Source of the DNA: Streptomyces sp. NBC_01262 | GTDB taxonomy: Bacteria > Actinomycetota > Actinomycetes > Streptomycetales > Streptomycetaceae | Direction of reading: 5' to 3' | NCBI RefSeq assembly: GCF_036226365.1 | Contig: NZ_CP108462.1 | Location: forward strand, 5,082,501 to 5,146,500 | Length of the DNA stretch: 64,000 nucleotides | Shown: piece by piece, positions 53,321-62,135 of the stretch | Numbering within the stretch: the stretch's first letter is position 1 | Layout: the number at the start of each line of letters is the position of its first letter | Notes under the pieces: model-generated | Told to the model about the DNA's origin: nothing | The model's database searches: none | Seen by the model: the letters and a program-made list of their open reading frames with translations, nothing else | Program-made: the position numbers and the translations under genes

Positions 53321-53752
53321 TCAGGTCGCTCTGAAGAAACGGGTGAGCAGCGCCGAGCACTCGTCCGCCAGGACGCCCTCGATGACCTCGGGACGGTGGT
53401 TGAGGCGGCGGTCGCGGACGACGTCCCAGAGGGAGCCGGTGGCGCCGGCCTTGGGGTCGGCGGCGCCGTAGACGACGCGGTCGACCCGGGACAGGACGAT
53501 CGCGCCGGCGCACATCGTGCAGGGTTCGAGGGTGACGACGAGGGTGCAGCCGGACAGCCGCCACTCGCCCACCGCCTTGGCGGCCTCGCGGATGGCGAGG
53601 ACCTCGGCGTGGGCGGTGGGGTCGCCGGTGGCCTCGCGTTCGTTGTGGCCGTGACCGATGACGGTGCGGCCGTCGGGGCCGAGCACGACCGCGCCCACCG
53701 GCACGTCGCCGGTGAGCGGGGCGAGCCCGGCCTCGGTGAGGGCGTGGCGCAT
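53321..53752 (-). CDS. tadA: tRNA(adenine-34) deaminase TadA
   Basis: 143 residues. Zinc motif HAEVLAI with the catalytic Glu and [10 protein letters not shown] with the two Cys ligands. It converts A34 to inosine in tRNA-Arg(ACG), which is also encoded in this window (32606). Follows its associated gene in the same direction. Confidence 0.94.
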   Translation of the reverse strand: MRHALTEAGLAPLTGDVPVGAVVLGPDGRTVIGHGHNEREATGDPTAHAEVLAIREAAKAVGEWRLSGCTLVVTLEPCTMCAGAIVLSRVDRVVYGAADPKAGATGSLWDVVRDRRLNHRPEVIEGVLADECSALLTRFFRAT

Positions 53753-53838
53753 CGGCCCGGCCCATGGGTCGCGCAGCGGATCCTGCGGTGGATCATGCCG
53801 CGGATCGTGCGCCGGGCCGGGCGGTGGGGCGGATGAGC

Positions 53839-54390
53839 TCAGCGCACTGCCTCCAGGACGTCGGCGCAGCCCAGCGTGTCGGCGATCTCGCCGAGCGCCT
53901 CGCCGGTCAGCGCGCCGTCGCCGCTGAGAGCCAGCAGCGCCTTGTTGCTCATGCCGAGGTCGACCAGTATGTCGGCGTCGCCGAGCGGGCCGACAGGTGC
54001 GGCCTCCTCGGTCGGGCCGGGGACGACATCGTCGTCGTCCGCTTCCTCGTCACCCTCCTCGGTTCCGTCGAGGTCGACGAGGTCGTCGAGGTTGTCGGCG
54101 GCGCCGGGGTCCCGCCCGAGCAGTTCGTCGGTGAGCAGGATCTCACCGTACGAGCTGCGGGCGGCGGCGGCCGCGTCGGATACGTAGATCCTGGGATCCT
54201 CCTCGCCATCGACCCGGACGACGCCGAACCAGGCGTCCTCCTGCTCGATGAAGACCAGGACCGTTTCCTCCCCGCCCGAAGCCTCACGGGCCAGGTCGGT
54301 CAGGTCGCCGAGGGTTTCCACATCGTCGAGATCGGTCTCGCTCGCTTGCCAACCGTCCTCGGTGCGCGCGAGCAGTGCGGCGAAGTACAC
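53839..54390 (-). CDS. tRNA adenosine deaminase-associated protein
   Basis: 183 residues, GTG 54390 after GGGAGAG. N-terminal domain [62 protein letters not shown] and an acidic linker ([11 protein letters not shown]), then a helical end. Always found next to tadA in actinobacteria, so a helper in tRNA editing or a coregulated protein; biochemistry unknown. Confidence 0.87.
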   Translation of the reverse strand: MYFAALLARTEDGWQASETDLDDVETLGDLTDLAREASGGEETVLVFIEQEDAWFGVVRVDGEEDPRIYVSDAAAAARSSYGEILLTDELLGRDPGAADNLDDLVDLDGTEEGDEEADDDDVVPGPTEEAAPVGPLGDADILVDLGMSNKALLALSGDGALTGEALGEIADTLGCADVLEAVR

Positions 54391-54554
54391 CGTGACTCTC
54401 CCACAGGTCTCAGGCCGTCCGGACTGGGCGGAGCCGTACGTGATTCTCTCCCCGCCCACTCGGCATCGTGGCAGAAACCGGGGCTTCGCGAGAGGTCTTC
54501 CGCGCTGCGTCGTGCCTGGCCTTCCAGCTTTTTTGCCTGCGGCAGCCCTACGGG

Positions 54555-54737
54555 CTACCAGCGGAAGGTCCTCATCCGCATCTGCTGACGTGCCCGCGCC
54601 GCCCGCGCGCGGCGTGGCTGGACCCGCTCGCGCAGCTCTTTCGCCTCGTTCAGCTCCCGCAGGAACAGCGCTCGCCGCCGTCGCCGCTCGGCGTCGCTCT
54701 CCCCGTGCATGTGGGGTTCGTCGCGCTCGGCTGCCAT
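54555..54737 (-). CDS. small basic helical protein
   Basis: 60 residues, extremely Arg-rich ([46 protein letters not shown]). One long helix, probably nucleic-acid binding. Located between upp and the tadA pair on the minus strand; ribosome site weak, so the start (ATG 54737 or 54710) is not certain. Confidence 0.65.
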   Translation of the reverse strand: MAAERDEPHMHGESDAERRRRRALFLRELNEAKELRERVQPRRARAARARQQMRMRTFRW

Positions 54738-54858
54738 TGGGTACCACCCCTGCTGCTGTCCACTGGGCGTATGTGCAGGACTTCCCTCTCCAGTGTGGTT
54801 TGAAGCACCGACTTGCGCATGCGGCGGACAGCCGTCGCGCGCGGATAGAGTCGTGTCC

Positions 54859-55494
54859 ATGCGGATCCACGTAGTCGACCACCCGCTGGTGGCGCACAAA
54901 CTCACCACTCTGCGCGACGAGCGCACCGACTCGCCGACCTTCCGGCGGCTGGCCGACGAACTGGTCACCCTCCTCGCCTACGAGGCGACCCGCGATGTGC
55001 GCACCGAGCAGGTCGACATCGCGACCCCCGTGGCCAAGACCACAGGCGTACGCCTTTCCCACCCCCGCCCGCTGGTCGTCCCGATCCTGCGGGCCGGCCT
55101 CGGCATGCTGGAAGGCCTCGTACGCCTCCTGCCGACCGCGGAGGTCGGCTTCCTCGGCATGATCCGCGACGAGGAGACGCTGGAGGCCAAGACCTACGCC
55201 ACGCGCATGCCGGAGGACCTCTCCGGCCGCCAGGTGTACGTCCTGGACCCGATGCTCGCCACCGGCGGCACCCTGGTCGCCGCGATCAACCTGCTCATCG
55301 AGCGCGGCGCGGACGACGTCACCGCCGTCGTGCTGCTGGCCTCGCCCGAGGGCGTTGCCACGATGGAGGAGGCGCTGGCCGGCAAGCCGGTCACCGTCGT
55401 CACGGCGGCCCTGGACAGCCACCTCAACGAGCACGGCTACATCGTGCCGGGCCTCGGCGACGCGGGCGACCGCCTTTACGGGACGGCGAACTAG
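54859..55494 (+). CDS. upp: uracil phosphoribosyltransferase
   Basis: 211 residues. PRPP-binding motif [24 protein letters not shown] and the uracil-binding [16 protein letters not shown]. Makes UMP from uracil and PRPP for pyrimidine salvage. ATG 54859 gives the standard family length. Converges with the next gene, overlapping stop codons. Confidence 0.96.
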   Translation: MRIHVVDHPLVAHKLTTLRDERTDSPTFRRLADELVTLLAYEATRDVRTEQVDIATPVAKTTGVRLSHPRPLVVPILRAGLGMLEGLVRLLPTAEVGFLGMIRDEETLEAKTYATRMPEDLSGRQVYVLDPMLATGGTLVAAINLLIERGADDVTAVVLLASPEGVATMEEALAGKPVTVVTAALDSHLNEHGYIVPGLGDAGDRLYGTAN

Positions 55495-56198
55495 CAGCTC
55501 TTCGCGGTGCCGGCGCTGGGCGCGGGCGACGGACTGGCCTTGGCCTGCGCCGCCCGCGCCTTCAGCGTTTTCAGGGTCTTGGCGGCGGCCTTCTCGGCGG
55601 TCAGCTTCTTGAAGGCGTTGCCGATCATCAGGTCGACCACCGCGCCGGACCGCTTGGCGTCGATCTTCGTCACGGTGCCGGTGAGCTGCGCGCCCACCAC
55701 CTGGAGGGCGGCCGCCGCCTTCGTACCGCCGACCAGCAGCGCGGGCTGCTTGACCTTGCGGTCGTACTCGGGCGGCGCGTTGCCGAAGGTGCCGATCTTG
55801 AAGCCGCGCGCGGCGAGCGCGTCGGCGGTGTCCTTGGCCAGGCCGCTCTTCGCGGTGGCGTTGTAGACGTTGATCGTCACCTGGCCGGTCTCCGGCAGCT
55901 TCGTCACCAACGGCAGCGCCGCCGCGGACGCCGCTGCCGCCGAGGCCTTCGCCGACGCCGCCTCGCACTCGCGCTTCTTGGCTGCCGCGGCCTGCGCGAT
56001 GCTGGCGGGGTCCTTGCCGCCCCCGCCGAAGACATCGATGAGCTGCAACGTGCCGTACCCGATCAGGCCGACCACGACGACCGTCGCGAGGACGGCCGCC
56101 ACAATGCGGCCACGGTTTCTTGGGCGGCGCATCCGCGGGTACTGGTTCCCGGTGATGCGGTACTTCCCGCCCATTCCGGGGGGAGTCAGCATGCTCAT
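55491..56198 (-). CDS. LytR C-terminal-domain membrane protein
   Basis: 235 residues. Membrane segment at about 31-55 ([25 protein letters not shown]), an Ala-rich linker, then a LytR_C domain ([36 protein letters not shown]) and a Lys/Ala-rich tail ending in Cys. The domain sits on cell-wall ligases of the LCP group but stands alone here. Probably a wall-associated accessory. Confidence 0.85.
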   Translation of the reverse strand: MSMLTPPGMGGKYRITGNQYPRMRRPRNRGRIVAAVLATVVVVGLIGYGTLQLIDVFGGGGKDPASIAQAAAAKKRECEAASAKASAAAASAAALPLVTKLPETGQVTINVYNATAKSGLAKDTADALAARGFKIGTFGNAPPEYDRKVKQPALLVGGTKAAAALQVVGAQLTGTVTKIDAKRSGAVVDLMIGNAFKKLTAEKAAAKTLKTLKARAAQAKASPSPAPSAGTAKSC

Positions 56199-56321
56199 AG
56201 GCGCAGCGTAATCCGCGATTCGGTCCAGGCCTACTAAATGATCAACCAATGGGGCTGAGTTGAACCCGAAAGGACGAACGGCAGGCTGACGACGGCTCAG
56301 TCAGAGCCTTGTAAATGAGTC

Positions 56322-56618
56322 TCAGTCCATTTCGAGCACGCGCGCGTGCAGCACCTGTCTCTGCTGCAGGGCGGCCCTTACGGCGCGGTGGAGCCCGTCC
56401 TCCAGGTACAGGTCGCCCTGCCACTTCACGACATGCGCGAAGAGATCGCCGTAGAAGGTGGAGTCCTCCGCGAGCAGGGTCTCCAGATCCAGCTGCCCCT
56501 TCGTCGTGACCAGCTGGTCGAGGCGCACCGGGCGCGGTGCGACGTCCGCCCATTCGCGGGTGCTTGTCCGGCCGTGGTCGGGGTACGGCCGCCCGCTTCC
56601 GATGCGCTTGAAGATCAC
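56322..56618 (-). CDS. conserved small protein, VapB-like annotation class
   Basis: 98 residues: MIFKRIGSGRPYPDHGRTSTREWADVAPRPVRLDQLVTTKGQLDLETLLAEDSTFYGDLFAHVVKWQGDLYLEDGLHRAVRAALQQRQVLHARVLEMD-type sequence. Orthologues in Streptomyces sit in the same place and are sometimes called VapB-type antitoxins, but no toxin gene is nearby, so I treat the function as unknown. Confidence 0.8.
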   Translation of the reverse strand: MIFKRIGSGRPYPDHGRTSTREWADVAPRPVRLDQLVTTKGQLDLETLLAEDSTFYGDLFAHVVKWQGDLYLEDGLHRAVRAALQQRQVLHARVLEMD

Positions 56619-56719
56619 ACGGAAAGCCTACCGGGCAAGCGCGTACGGGCGCAGCCTCGGCGCATGAGTGCGATGGTGGGGAAAGCTGATCAAAGCAGCC
56701 GATTACGGGAGCTAGCGTC

Positions 56720-58272
56720 ATGCCGACGGATGCCGATCCCGCCGCCGAGCCGGCCGCCGATCCCGCCGCCGAGGCCGTGGCGGCGACCATCGCCAAGGGC
56801 TACGCCTTCACGGGCCCGTCCCTGGAACTGGGATCCCTCCTCTGGGACGGCGCCTGCCACCCGGACTCCCCCGTCCGCATCCCCCTCGGCATGCTCAACC
56901 GCCACGGCCTCGTCGCCGGCGCCACCGGCACCGGCAAGACCAAGACCCTCCAGCTCATCGCCGAGCAGCTCTCCGCCGTCGGCGTCCCCGTCTTCCTCGC
57001 CGACGTCAAGGGCGACGTCTCCGGCATCTCCGCCCCGGGAGCCCCCGGCGACCGCGTCACCCAGCGCGCCGCCGAGGTCGGCCAGGCATGGGCCCCGGCC
57101 GCCTTCCCCGCCGAGTTCTACGCCCTCGGCGGCATGGGCGCCGGCATCCCCCTGCGGGCGACGGTGACCAGCTTCGGTCCCGTACTGATGTCCAAGGTCC
57201 TCGGCCTCAACCCCACCCAGGAGCAGTCCCTCGGCCTGATCTTCCACTACGCCGACACCAAGGGCCTGGAGCTGACCGACCTCAAGGACCTGCGGGCGGT
57301 GGTCACCTTCCTGACCTCCGACGCGGCCGGCAAGGCCGAGCTGAAGACCATCGGCGGCATCTCCCCCGCCACCGCCGGCGTGATCCTGCGCACACTCACC
57401 GCCTTCGAGGCCCAGGGCGCCGGCACCTTCTTCGGCGAGCCCGAATCGACACCTCCGAGCTGCTGCGCACGGCGCCGGACGGCCGCGGGATCGTCCCCGT
57501 CCTCGAACTCCCCGAGGTCCAGGACCGCCCCCAGCTCTTCTCCACCTTCCTGATGTGGCTCCTCGCCGACCTCTTCGAGGACCTCCCCGAAGTCGGAGAC
57601 CTCGACAGGCCCAAGCTCGTCTTCTTCTTCGACGAGGCGCACCTTCTCTTCTCCGGCGCGTCGAAGGCCTTCCTCACCGCCATCACCCAGACCGTCCGCC
57701 TCATCCGCTCCAAAGGCGTCGGCATCTTCTTCGTCACCCAGACCCCGAAAGACGTCCCCTCCGACGTCCTCGCCCAACTCGGCAACCGCGTCCAGCACGC
57801 CCTGCGCGCCTTCACCCCCGACGACGCCAAGGCCCTGCGCGCCACCGTCCAGACCTTCCCCAAGTCCCCCTACGACCTCGCCGCCGTCCTCCCCGCCCTC
57901 GGCACCGGCGAAGCCATCGTCACCGTCCTCAGTGAAACCGGCGCCCCCACCCCCGTAGCCGCCACCCGCCTCCGCGCCCCCCAGTCCCTCATGGGCCCCC
58001 TCGCCCCCACCGCCCTCACCACCGCCGTCACCGGCTCCCCGCTCCACGCCCGCTACGCCCAGGCCATCGACCGCGAGTCCGCGTACGAGAAACTCACGGC
58101 GGCGCCCATCCCCGACAACCCGCCCCCGGCCCCCGTACCCGAGCCCGGCGTCGTCGACCAGGTCGTCCACAGCGGCGTCTTCACATCCCTGGCCCGCTCC
58201 ATCGGCACTCAGCTCGGCCGCGAGATCACCCGCTCCCTCTTCGGCGCCGCCAAACGCTCCCGCCGCCGCTAG
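56720..58272 (+). pseudogene. HerA-like P-loop ATPase (DUF853), single-base frameshift
   Basis: The upstream frame (from ATG 56720) gives GMLNRHGLVAGATGTGKTKTLQ (Walker A) and continues to FFGEPE near 57444. There the frame shifts and the rest (DTSELLRTAPDGRGIVPVLELPE ... KLVFFFDEAHLLFSG, Walker B, to 58272) is read in another frame. One missing base at about 57445 explains it; the intact protein would be about 517 residues. Either a real mutation or a sequencing error. The family is DUF853, related to HerA/FtsK DNA translocases. Confidence 0.85.
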
Positions 58273-58289
58273 CCCCCGGAACGCAAAGA

Positions 58290-58385
58290 CCCCCCACGCA
58301 CCCGCCAGAGCTCACCTACCCTTGCTGCCTTCCGGCCCTGGGGGGGTTCAGCGAGATAGCGCCACGTGAGGGGCTGCGCCCAGCC
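58290..58385 (-). ncRNA. ffs: signal recognition particle RNA (4.5S-type)
   Basis: The minus strand holds the conserved tetraloop domain GGCCGGAAGGCAGCAAGGGUA flanked by pairing GAACCCCCCCAGG / and a long stem. This is the universal Ffh-binding helix 8. The outer ends are approximate. Its neighbourhood before a tRNA-Ser is usual in Streptomyces. Confidence 0.9.
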
Positions 58386-58450
58386 TACCCGATCCGATCA
58401 CCCCCGATCGAGTTCGCTAGCACCCCCTCCCGTCTTGTAGTGTTTGCGGC

Positions 58451-58535
58451 GGAGGATTCGCCTAGTGGCCTAGGGCGCACGCTTGGAAAGCGTGTTGGGG
58501 GCAACCCCTCACGAGTTCGAATCTCGTATCCTCCG
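58451..58535 (+). tRNA. tRNA-Ser (anticodon GGA)
   Basis: Acceptor GGAGGAT pairs with ATCCTCC, discriminator G; anticodon loop TTGGAAA gives GGA; long variable arm; T arm ACGAGTTCGAATCTCGT. Its 3' end is the likely attachment site of the integrase gene that follows. Confidence 0.96.
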
Positions 58536-58553
58536 CACCGGCTGACCAGCCAA

Positions 58554-58592
58554 AATGAGGCCCTGGACCGCATCGCGGTCCGGGGCCTCATT
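58554..58592. terminator. hairpin between tRNA-Ser(GGA) and the integrase
   Basis: AATGAGGCCCTGGACCGC / GCGGTCCGGGGCCTCATT, one G-T mismatch. Ends both the tRNA and the convergent integrase transcript. Confidence 0.72.
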
Positions 58593-58596
58593 TGCC

Positions 58597-58620
58597 TTTG
58601 GTCTCAGTTTTGGTCTCAGT
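58597..58620. repeat. tandem 12-bp repeat near the attachment site
   Basis: TTTGGTCTCAGT twice, head to tail, 60 bases after the tRNA and 38 bases before the end of the integrase gene. Possible arm-type integrase or excisionase site. Confidence 0.55.
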
Positions 58621-58657
58621 TGGCCTTCGTGGACCCCTGCGGACCTGGGCGGACGAG

Positions 58658-59893
58658 TCAGCCGTGACGCTCGGTCGGCCAGAGCAGGCCGCCGACCTTG
58701 TCGGCGGTGTCGCGGAGGACGCGGCCGGTGAGGTGCTGGTAGCGGCGGCGCATCCGGGCGGACTTGCCAGGCTCCCAGCCCATGATCGCGTCGACCACGA
58801 CGTCGGCAACGCCGAGGATCAGCAGGACCGTTCCTGCGGTGTGGCGGGCGTCGTGCAGTCGGCCGTCGCGGACCCCAGCGGACTTGAGCAGCTTTTTCCA
58901 GTTGTGGTAATCGGTGTTGGGATTGAGGGCCTCGCCGGTTGGTGAGGTGAAGACGTATCCGTTGTCCGTCCACAGGTCCCGGGCGGTGGCTCGCTCGCGC
59001 GCCTGCTCGGCCTTGTGCTCCTTGAGCAGCTTCAGCAGTTCCTCGGGCAGGCCGATCGGCCGCTTGCCCGCTCGGGACTTGGTGTCTTTGGTCTCGCGGC
59101 GGATGTTGATCTTCTGCGGGCAGTAGCCGGGCTTGCGTCCGCACGAGCCGCCGCAGCCGTGGTCGTACCTCGGCCGTAGCCGTCCGCGCTGGACGCGGAT
59201 CACGCCGGACTTCAGATCGACGTCCGTCCACTTCAGGCCGAGTACCTCGCCCTGGCGGAGGCCGAGGGCCAGGGCGATGACCCAGCGGGCGGCGTTGCGC
59301 TGCCGCCCGGCTTCGAGGAGGAGGCTCTGCACCTCCTCGACCGAGTAGGGCTCGACCTCCTCCTCTTCGACGCGGGGTGCCTTGGCGATCGAGGCCGGGT
59401 TGACGGTGAGGTGGCGGCGGCGGATCGCCTCGTTGAGGGCGGCGCGGACGGTGCGGTGGGCTTGGTGGGCGGTGCCAGCGGCGCTGCCGGTGTCCTGCAT
59501 TTTCTTGTAGAAGCGCTCCAGGTGCTCGGGCTCCAGCTTCTCCAGGCGGTGGGCACCGAGGCCGGGAATGAGGTGGTGGTAGACCGCGACGCGGTAGCCG
59601 TCGATCGTGTTCTCGGAGACGGACGGGGCGGCGATGTTCTCGACCCAGTGGGTGAGCCAGGTCTCGACGGTCCAGCGCTGACCGGCCTTGCGGACGGTGC
59701 CGGAGTCGCGCAGCCGCTCCAGTTCACGGACGACCTTGGTGACCTCGGCGCGGGTCTTCCTGGACACGTGACGGCGGTCAGGGGTTCCGTCGTCCTTCAC
59801 GCCGACGGTGACCCGGCCGTGCCAGCGACCGTCGCTGGCTTGGTAGATGGTGGATGCGCCGTTGGGCTGGCGCGAGTCGCGCTTCTTGGCCAT
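58658..59893 (-). CDS. int: tyrosine integrase of a second element
   Basis: 411 residues. N-terminal arm-binding domain (GRWHGRVTVGVKDDGTPDRRHVSRKTRAEV), SAM-like core-binding domain, and catalytic residues Arg in LALGLRQGEVLGLKW, His-Arg in LHDARHTAG and Tyr in RRRYQHLTG. A zinc-like insert CGGSCGRKPGYC is present. ATG 59893 is chosen from the conserved MAKKRDSRQPNG start. It is next to the tRNA as in tRNA-integrating elements. Confidence 0.94.
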   Translation of the reverse strand: MAKKRDSRQPNGASTIYQASDGRWHGRVTVGVKDDGTPDRRHVSRKTRAEVTKVVRELERLRDSGTVRKAGQRWTVETWLTHWVENIAAPSVSENTIDGYRVAVYHHLIPGLGAHRLEKLEPEHLERFYKKMQDTGSAAGTAHQAHRTVRAALNEAIRRRHLTVNPASIAKAPRVEEEEVEPYSVEEVQSLLLEAGRQRNAARWVIALALGLRQGEVLGLKWTDVDLKSGVIRVQRGRLRPRYDHGCGGSCGRKPGYCPQKINIRRETKDTKSRAGKRPIGLPEELLKLLKEHKAEQARERATARDLWTDNGYVFTSPTGEALNPNTDYHNWKKLLKSAGVRDGRLHDARHTAGTVLLILGVADVVVDAIMGWEPGKSARMRRRYQHLTGRVLRDTADKVGGLLWPTERHG

Positions 59894-59904
59894 GGTCCGT
59901 CCCC

Positions 59905-60204
59905 TCAGGCCGCGGTGGTGAAGTCGGCGGCGGTGAGGCGCTTGGCGAGGAAGTCGCGCACGGCCTCGGCGGGTATTCGGCGCAGGCGGCCGATCGTGAC
60001 GGACGGGATCTCGCCGGAGGAGACGTACTCGTACATCTTGGTGCGGCCGATGCCGATGCGGCGGGCGGCTTCCTCGACGGTGAGCGCGACGAGGGTCGGA
60101 TCGCCTGGCGCGTCGCCTCGCTTGGCCATGAGGGTGAGGAGGTCGTCCTCGGCGATGCCGAGGAGGTGGGCGATCTGGGAGATGGGCAGGGGGTGCTGGG
60201 GCAA
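59905..60204 (-). CDS. xis: excisionase-type helix-turn-helix protein
   Basis: 99 residues: a helical N-terminal part and a C-terminal MerR-like excisionase domain (LTVEEAARRIGIGRTKMYEYVSSGEIPSVTIGRLRRIPAEAVRDFLAKR). It lies 11 bases upstream of int and should direct excision of the second element. Confidence 0.9.
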   Translation of the reverse strand: MPQHPLPISQIAHLLGIAEDDLLTLMAKRGDAPGDPTLVALTVEEAARRIGIGRTKMYEYVSSGEIPSVTIGRLRRIPAEAVRDFLAKRLTAADFTTAA

Positions 60205-60341
60205 GGGGGTGCTCCTTGTCCGGCAGGCGGGGGCGGCAACCCCGGGTGCTGGCCGGTGGTGATGTGCGTGGATGGGCGGATGTGGTGGTGCGGGGGTCCC
60301 GGGTCCTGGGTGTTCGCAGCACTCAAGGGCGGGCGTTGTGG

Positions 60342-60830
60342 CTATTCGCTCCTGCGGTGGAGTTCGTGGGGCTGGGGGAGGTTCATGGTGTCGCGGGCGA
60401 GGGCGCTGGAGACGACGGCGTCGACCTCGTCGGCGATGTCGGGGTGGTTGTCGAGGTAAATGTCGAGGGCGTCGCGGGCTTGGGTGAAGGCGAGGTTGGC
60501 GCGTTGGACGTCGCCCCAGGCGCGGCGGATGACCTCGACGAGTTCCATGGCTCTGGCGTGGGCGGCCAGGCGGGGCGGGCCGGCGAGGCTGTCGAGGGAG
60601 AGGCCGAAGATCTCGGCGAAGCCGATGGCCTCGTCGAGGTTGACGCGGCGTTTGCCGTTCTCGATGCGCCAGACGGCGGAGGGGTTCATGTCGTAGCCGG
60701 CGGCGTTGAGGCGGTCGGAGACGGCGTTGGTGCTCCAGCCGCGTGTCTCGCGTTCGAGCTTGATGCGGACGGCGAGGTTCTCCTCGCCGCTGAGCGGCGC
60801 GGACTCCTCCGGCGGGACGTCGTCTGTCAC
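60342..60830 (-). CDS. XRE-family regulator of the second element
   Basis: 162 residues. Helix-turn-helix NLAVRIKLERETRGWSTNAVSDRLNAAGYDMNPSAVWRIENGKRRVNLDEAIGFAEIFGLSLDSL, then a helical dimerisation part (VEVIRRAWGDVQRANLAFTQARDALDIYL). GTG 60830 follows GGGAGGAG. Three palindromic sites lie just upstream, so it probably represses itself and controls the element. Confidence 0.87.
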   Translation of the reverse strand: MTDDVPPEESAPLSGEENLAVRIKLERETRGWSTNAVSDRLNAAGYDMNPSAVWRIENGKRRVNLDEAIGFAEIFGLSLDSLAGPPRLAAHARAMELVEVIRRAWGDVQRANLAFTQARDALDIYLDNHPDIADEVDAVVSSALARDTMNLPQPHELHRRSE

Positions 60831-60861
60831 CGGGTCGACTCCTCCCTCTCGTAGTGGATCT

Positions 60862-60931
60862 CTGCGGTTTGCAGCAAGGTCAAAACAGTAGCATGCCTCT
60901 GCGGATTGCAGAAATGCTCTGCGAATCGCAA
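60862..60931. promoter_or_regulatory. three XRE operators
   Basis: CTGCGGTTTGCAG (60862), CTGCGGATTGCAG (60899) and CTGCGAATCGCA (60919), all of CTGC-N5-GCAG form, 37 and 20 bases apart, upstream of the XRE start. Confidence 0.6.
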
Positions 60932-61193
60932 GATGGGTGGTACTGTTGATCTCCACCAGCCCGAATCGACCTGCGAGAGACGCCCAGAGACGACAGAACC
61001 CCCGGCGCTGCGAACGCCGGGGGTTGAAGCAGAAACCTTGACGACCGCCCATCCAAGAACGATCAACCGGTAGGCCGGGATTGCCGTCCCATACGGCCAC
61101 CGGGTAAGGAGTCTCCGTGCCCCAGGGTACGACGCCCCCACCCAACCCCGCATCCCCCGTCCGACACGCCCTGCCGAAGGCGGGGCGATAGAC
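60932..61193. other. intergenic region of the second element
   Basis: Holds a hairpin AACCCCCGGCG (60997-61007) / CGCCGGGGGTT (61015-61025) and otherwise no gene. Probably leader and terminator DNA left after loss of the element core. Confidence 0.4.
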
Positions 61194-61517
61194 ATGGCAC
61201 GCATCCGCACCATCAAGCCCGAGGCCTTCGCCTCCGAATCCCTGGCCGCCCTGACCAACGCCGAAGCCGCAGGCCACGACCCCAAACGCCTCCTGGCGCA
61301 AGCCGCCGACGAGCGAGCCCTGGACGACGCCCGCTCGCCCGCGCAAGTCCTCACCTGGCGGGTCCACCGCCTCGCCCAGCGGCCCGTCCCCAGTGCCCGG
61401 GCCCTCGCCGCACAAGCCCGCACAACGGTAATGACGCAGACGTCAGGGCCTGTCCACGCCGAAGCGGTCTCCGCTCCCCGCCCTGATCCGGCGGCAGGTC
61501 CCGGCCGACGCCGCTGA
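61194..61517 (+). pseudogene. chimeric remnant of element genes
   Basis: 107 codons. The first 20 residues (MARIRTIKPEAFASESLAAL) are the N terminus of a protein found on many actinophages and plasmids. The next part (NAEAAGHDPKRLLAQAADERALDDARSPAQVLTWRVHRLAQ) resembles the C terminus of mobilisation-type proteins. A deletion seems to have fused the two, removing most of the element. Confidence 0.5.
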
Positions 61518-61558
61518 GCCCAGCGCTGATGGCCGCCGCCGTACTTCGCGGTTGGGCC

Positions 61559-62035
61559 TCAGCTCTGCGGGGTGTCCCAGTAGTCCGCGAGCATCTCGCC
61601 TGGCCAGCTGGGCTCGCATATCTTGCCGCGTGGGCCCATCTCCCGGAAGTAGGGGGCGAGGTCGTAGACCGGGCTTCCGTCGATCGCGTCCAGATCGGTG
61701 ACGTGGAGGTCCAGGCCGTCGACCTTGAGCAGGCGGGGGAAGGACTGGGCGAGCTGGTTCGGGCGGCGGTGGTTGCGGTGGACGAAGGTGCCGGTGGTCG
61801 GCCATTGGGGGTTGTTGCGGGGGCTGCGGGCGTGCAGTGCGACGTCATCGGGGGAGGCCTTGTGGAAGTGCCAGACGACGAGCAGGTGGGAGAACTCCTC
61901 CAGGCCCTGGACCACCTCGGCAGGGAAGTCCGGGTTCAGGCGGATGATGGCCGTGCCGGTCCAGTGGTCGTCGGTGGGCTCGGTTCGTCCGCTGACCACG
62001 GTGCCGATGGGCTTGATCTCCAGCGACTTCGACAT
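61559..62035 (-). CDS. TrmO/TsaA-like methyltransferase
   Basis: 158 residues, TrmO (UPF0066) fold: IKPIGTVVSG at the N terminus, GLEEFSHLLVVWHFHKA, HARSPRNNPQWPTTGTFVHRNHRRPNQL and VDGLDLHVTDLDAIDGSPVYDLAPYF. TrmO methylates t6A37 of some tRNAs using SAM. ATG 62035 follows GGAAAGGGAG. Here it may also be an accessory of the RiPP-like locus downstream of which it lies. Confidence 0.88.
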   Translation of the reverse strand: MSKSLEIKPIGTVVSGRTEPTDDHWTGTAIIRLNPDFPAEVVQGLEEFSHLLVVWHFHKASPDDVALHARSPRNNPQWPTTGTFVHRNHRRPNQLAQSFPRLLKVDGLDLHVTDLDAIDGSPVYDLAPYFREMGPRGKICEPSWPGEMLADYWDTPQS

Positions 62036-62135
62036 GCGCTCCCTTTCCAGAACAGTCCTGGCCATCGGCCGGTGTATTCACCCTGCCAGCGGTCGATGGC
62101 CGAGGCGCAGCGAGCCTGCACGTCGGCCGCCGTCT

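Noticed and set aside
54391-55968. 709-codon minus-strand frame joining the deaminase-associated gene with sequence opposite upp
   Set aside because: It reads antisense to upp and through the LytR-C gene in a wrong frame; real genes in this stretch are separate.
56322-56618. Toxin-antitoxin module
   Set aside because: No partner toxin gene on either side; the small protein stands alone.
61559-62035. TrmO-like gene as an essential part of the RiPP locus
   Set aside because: It is 100 bases from the GNAT gene and has a well-known tRNA role; only gene order links it, so I left it as a possibility.
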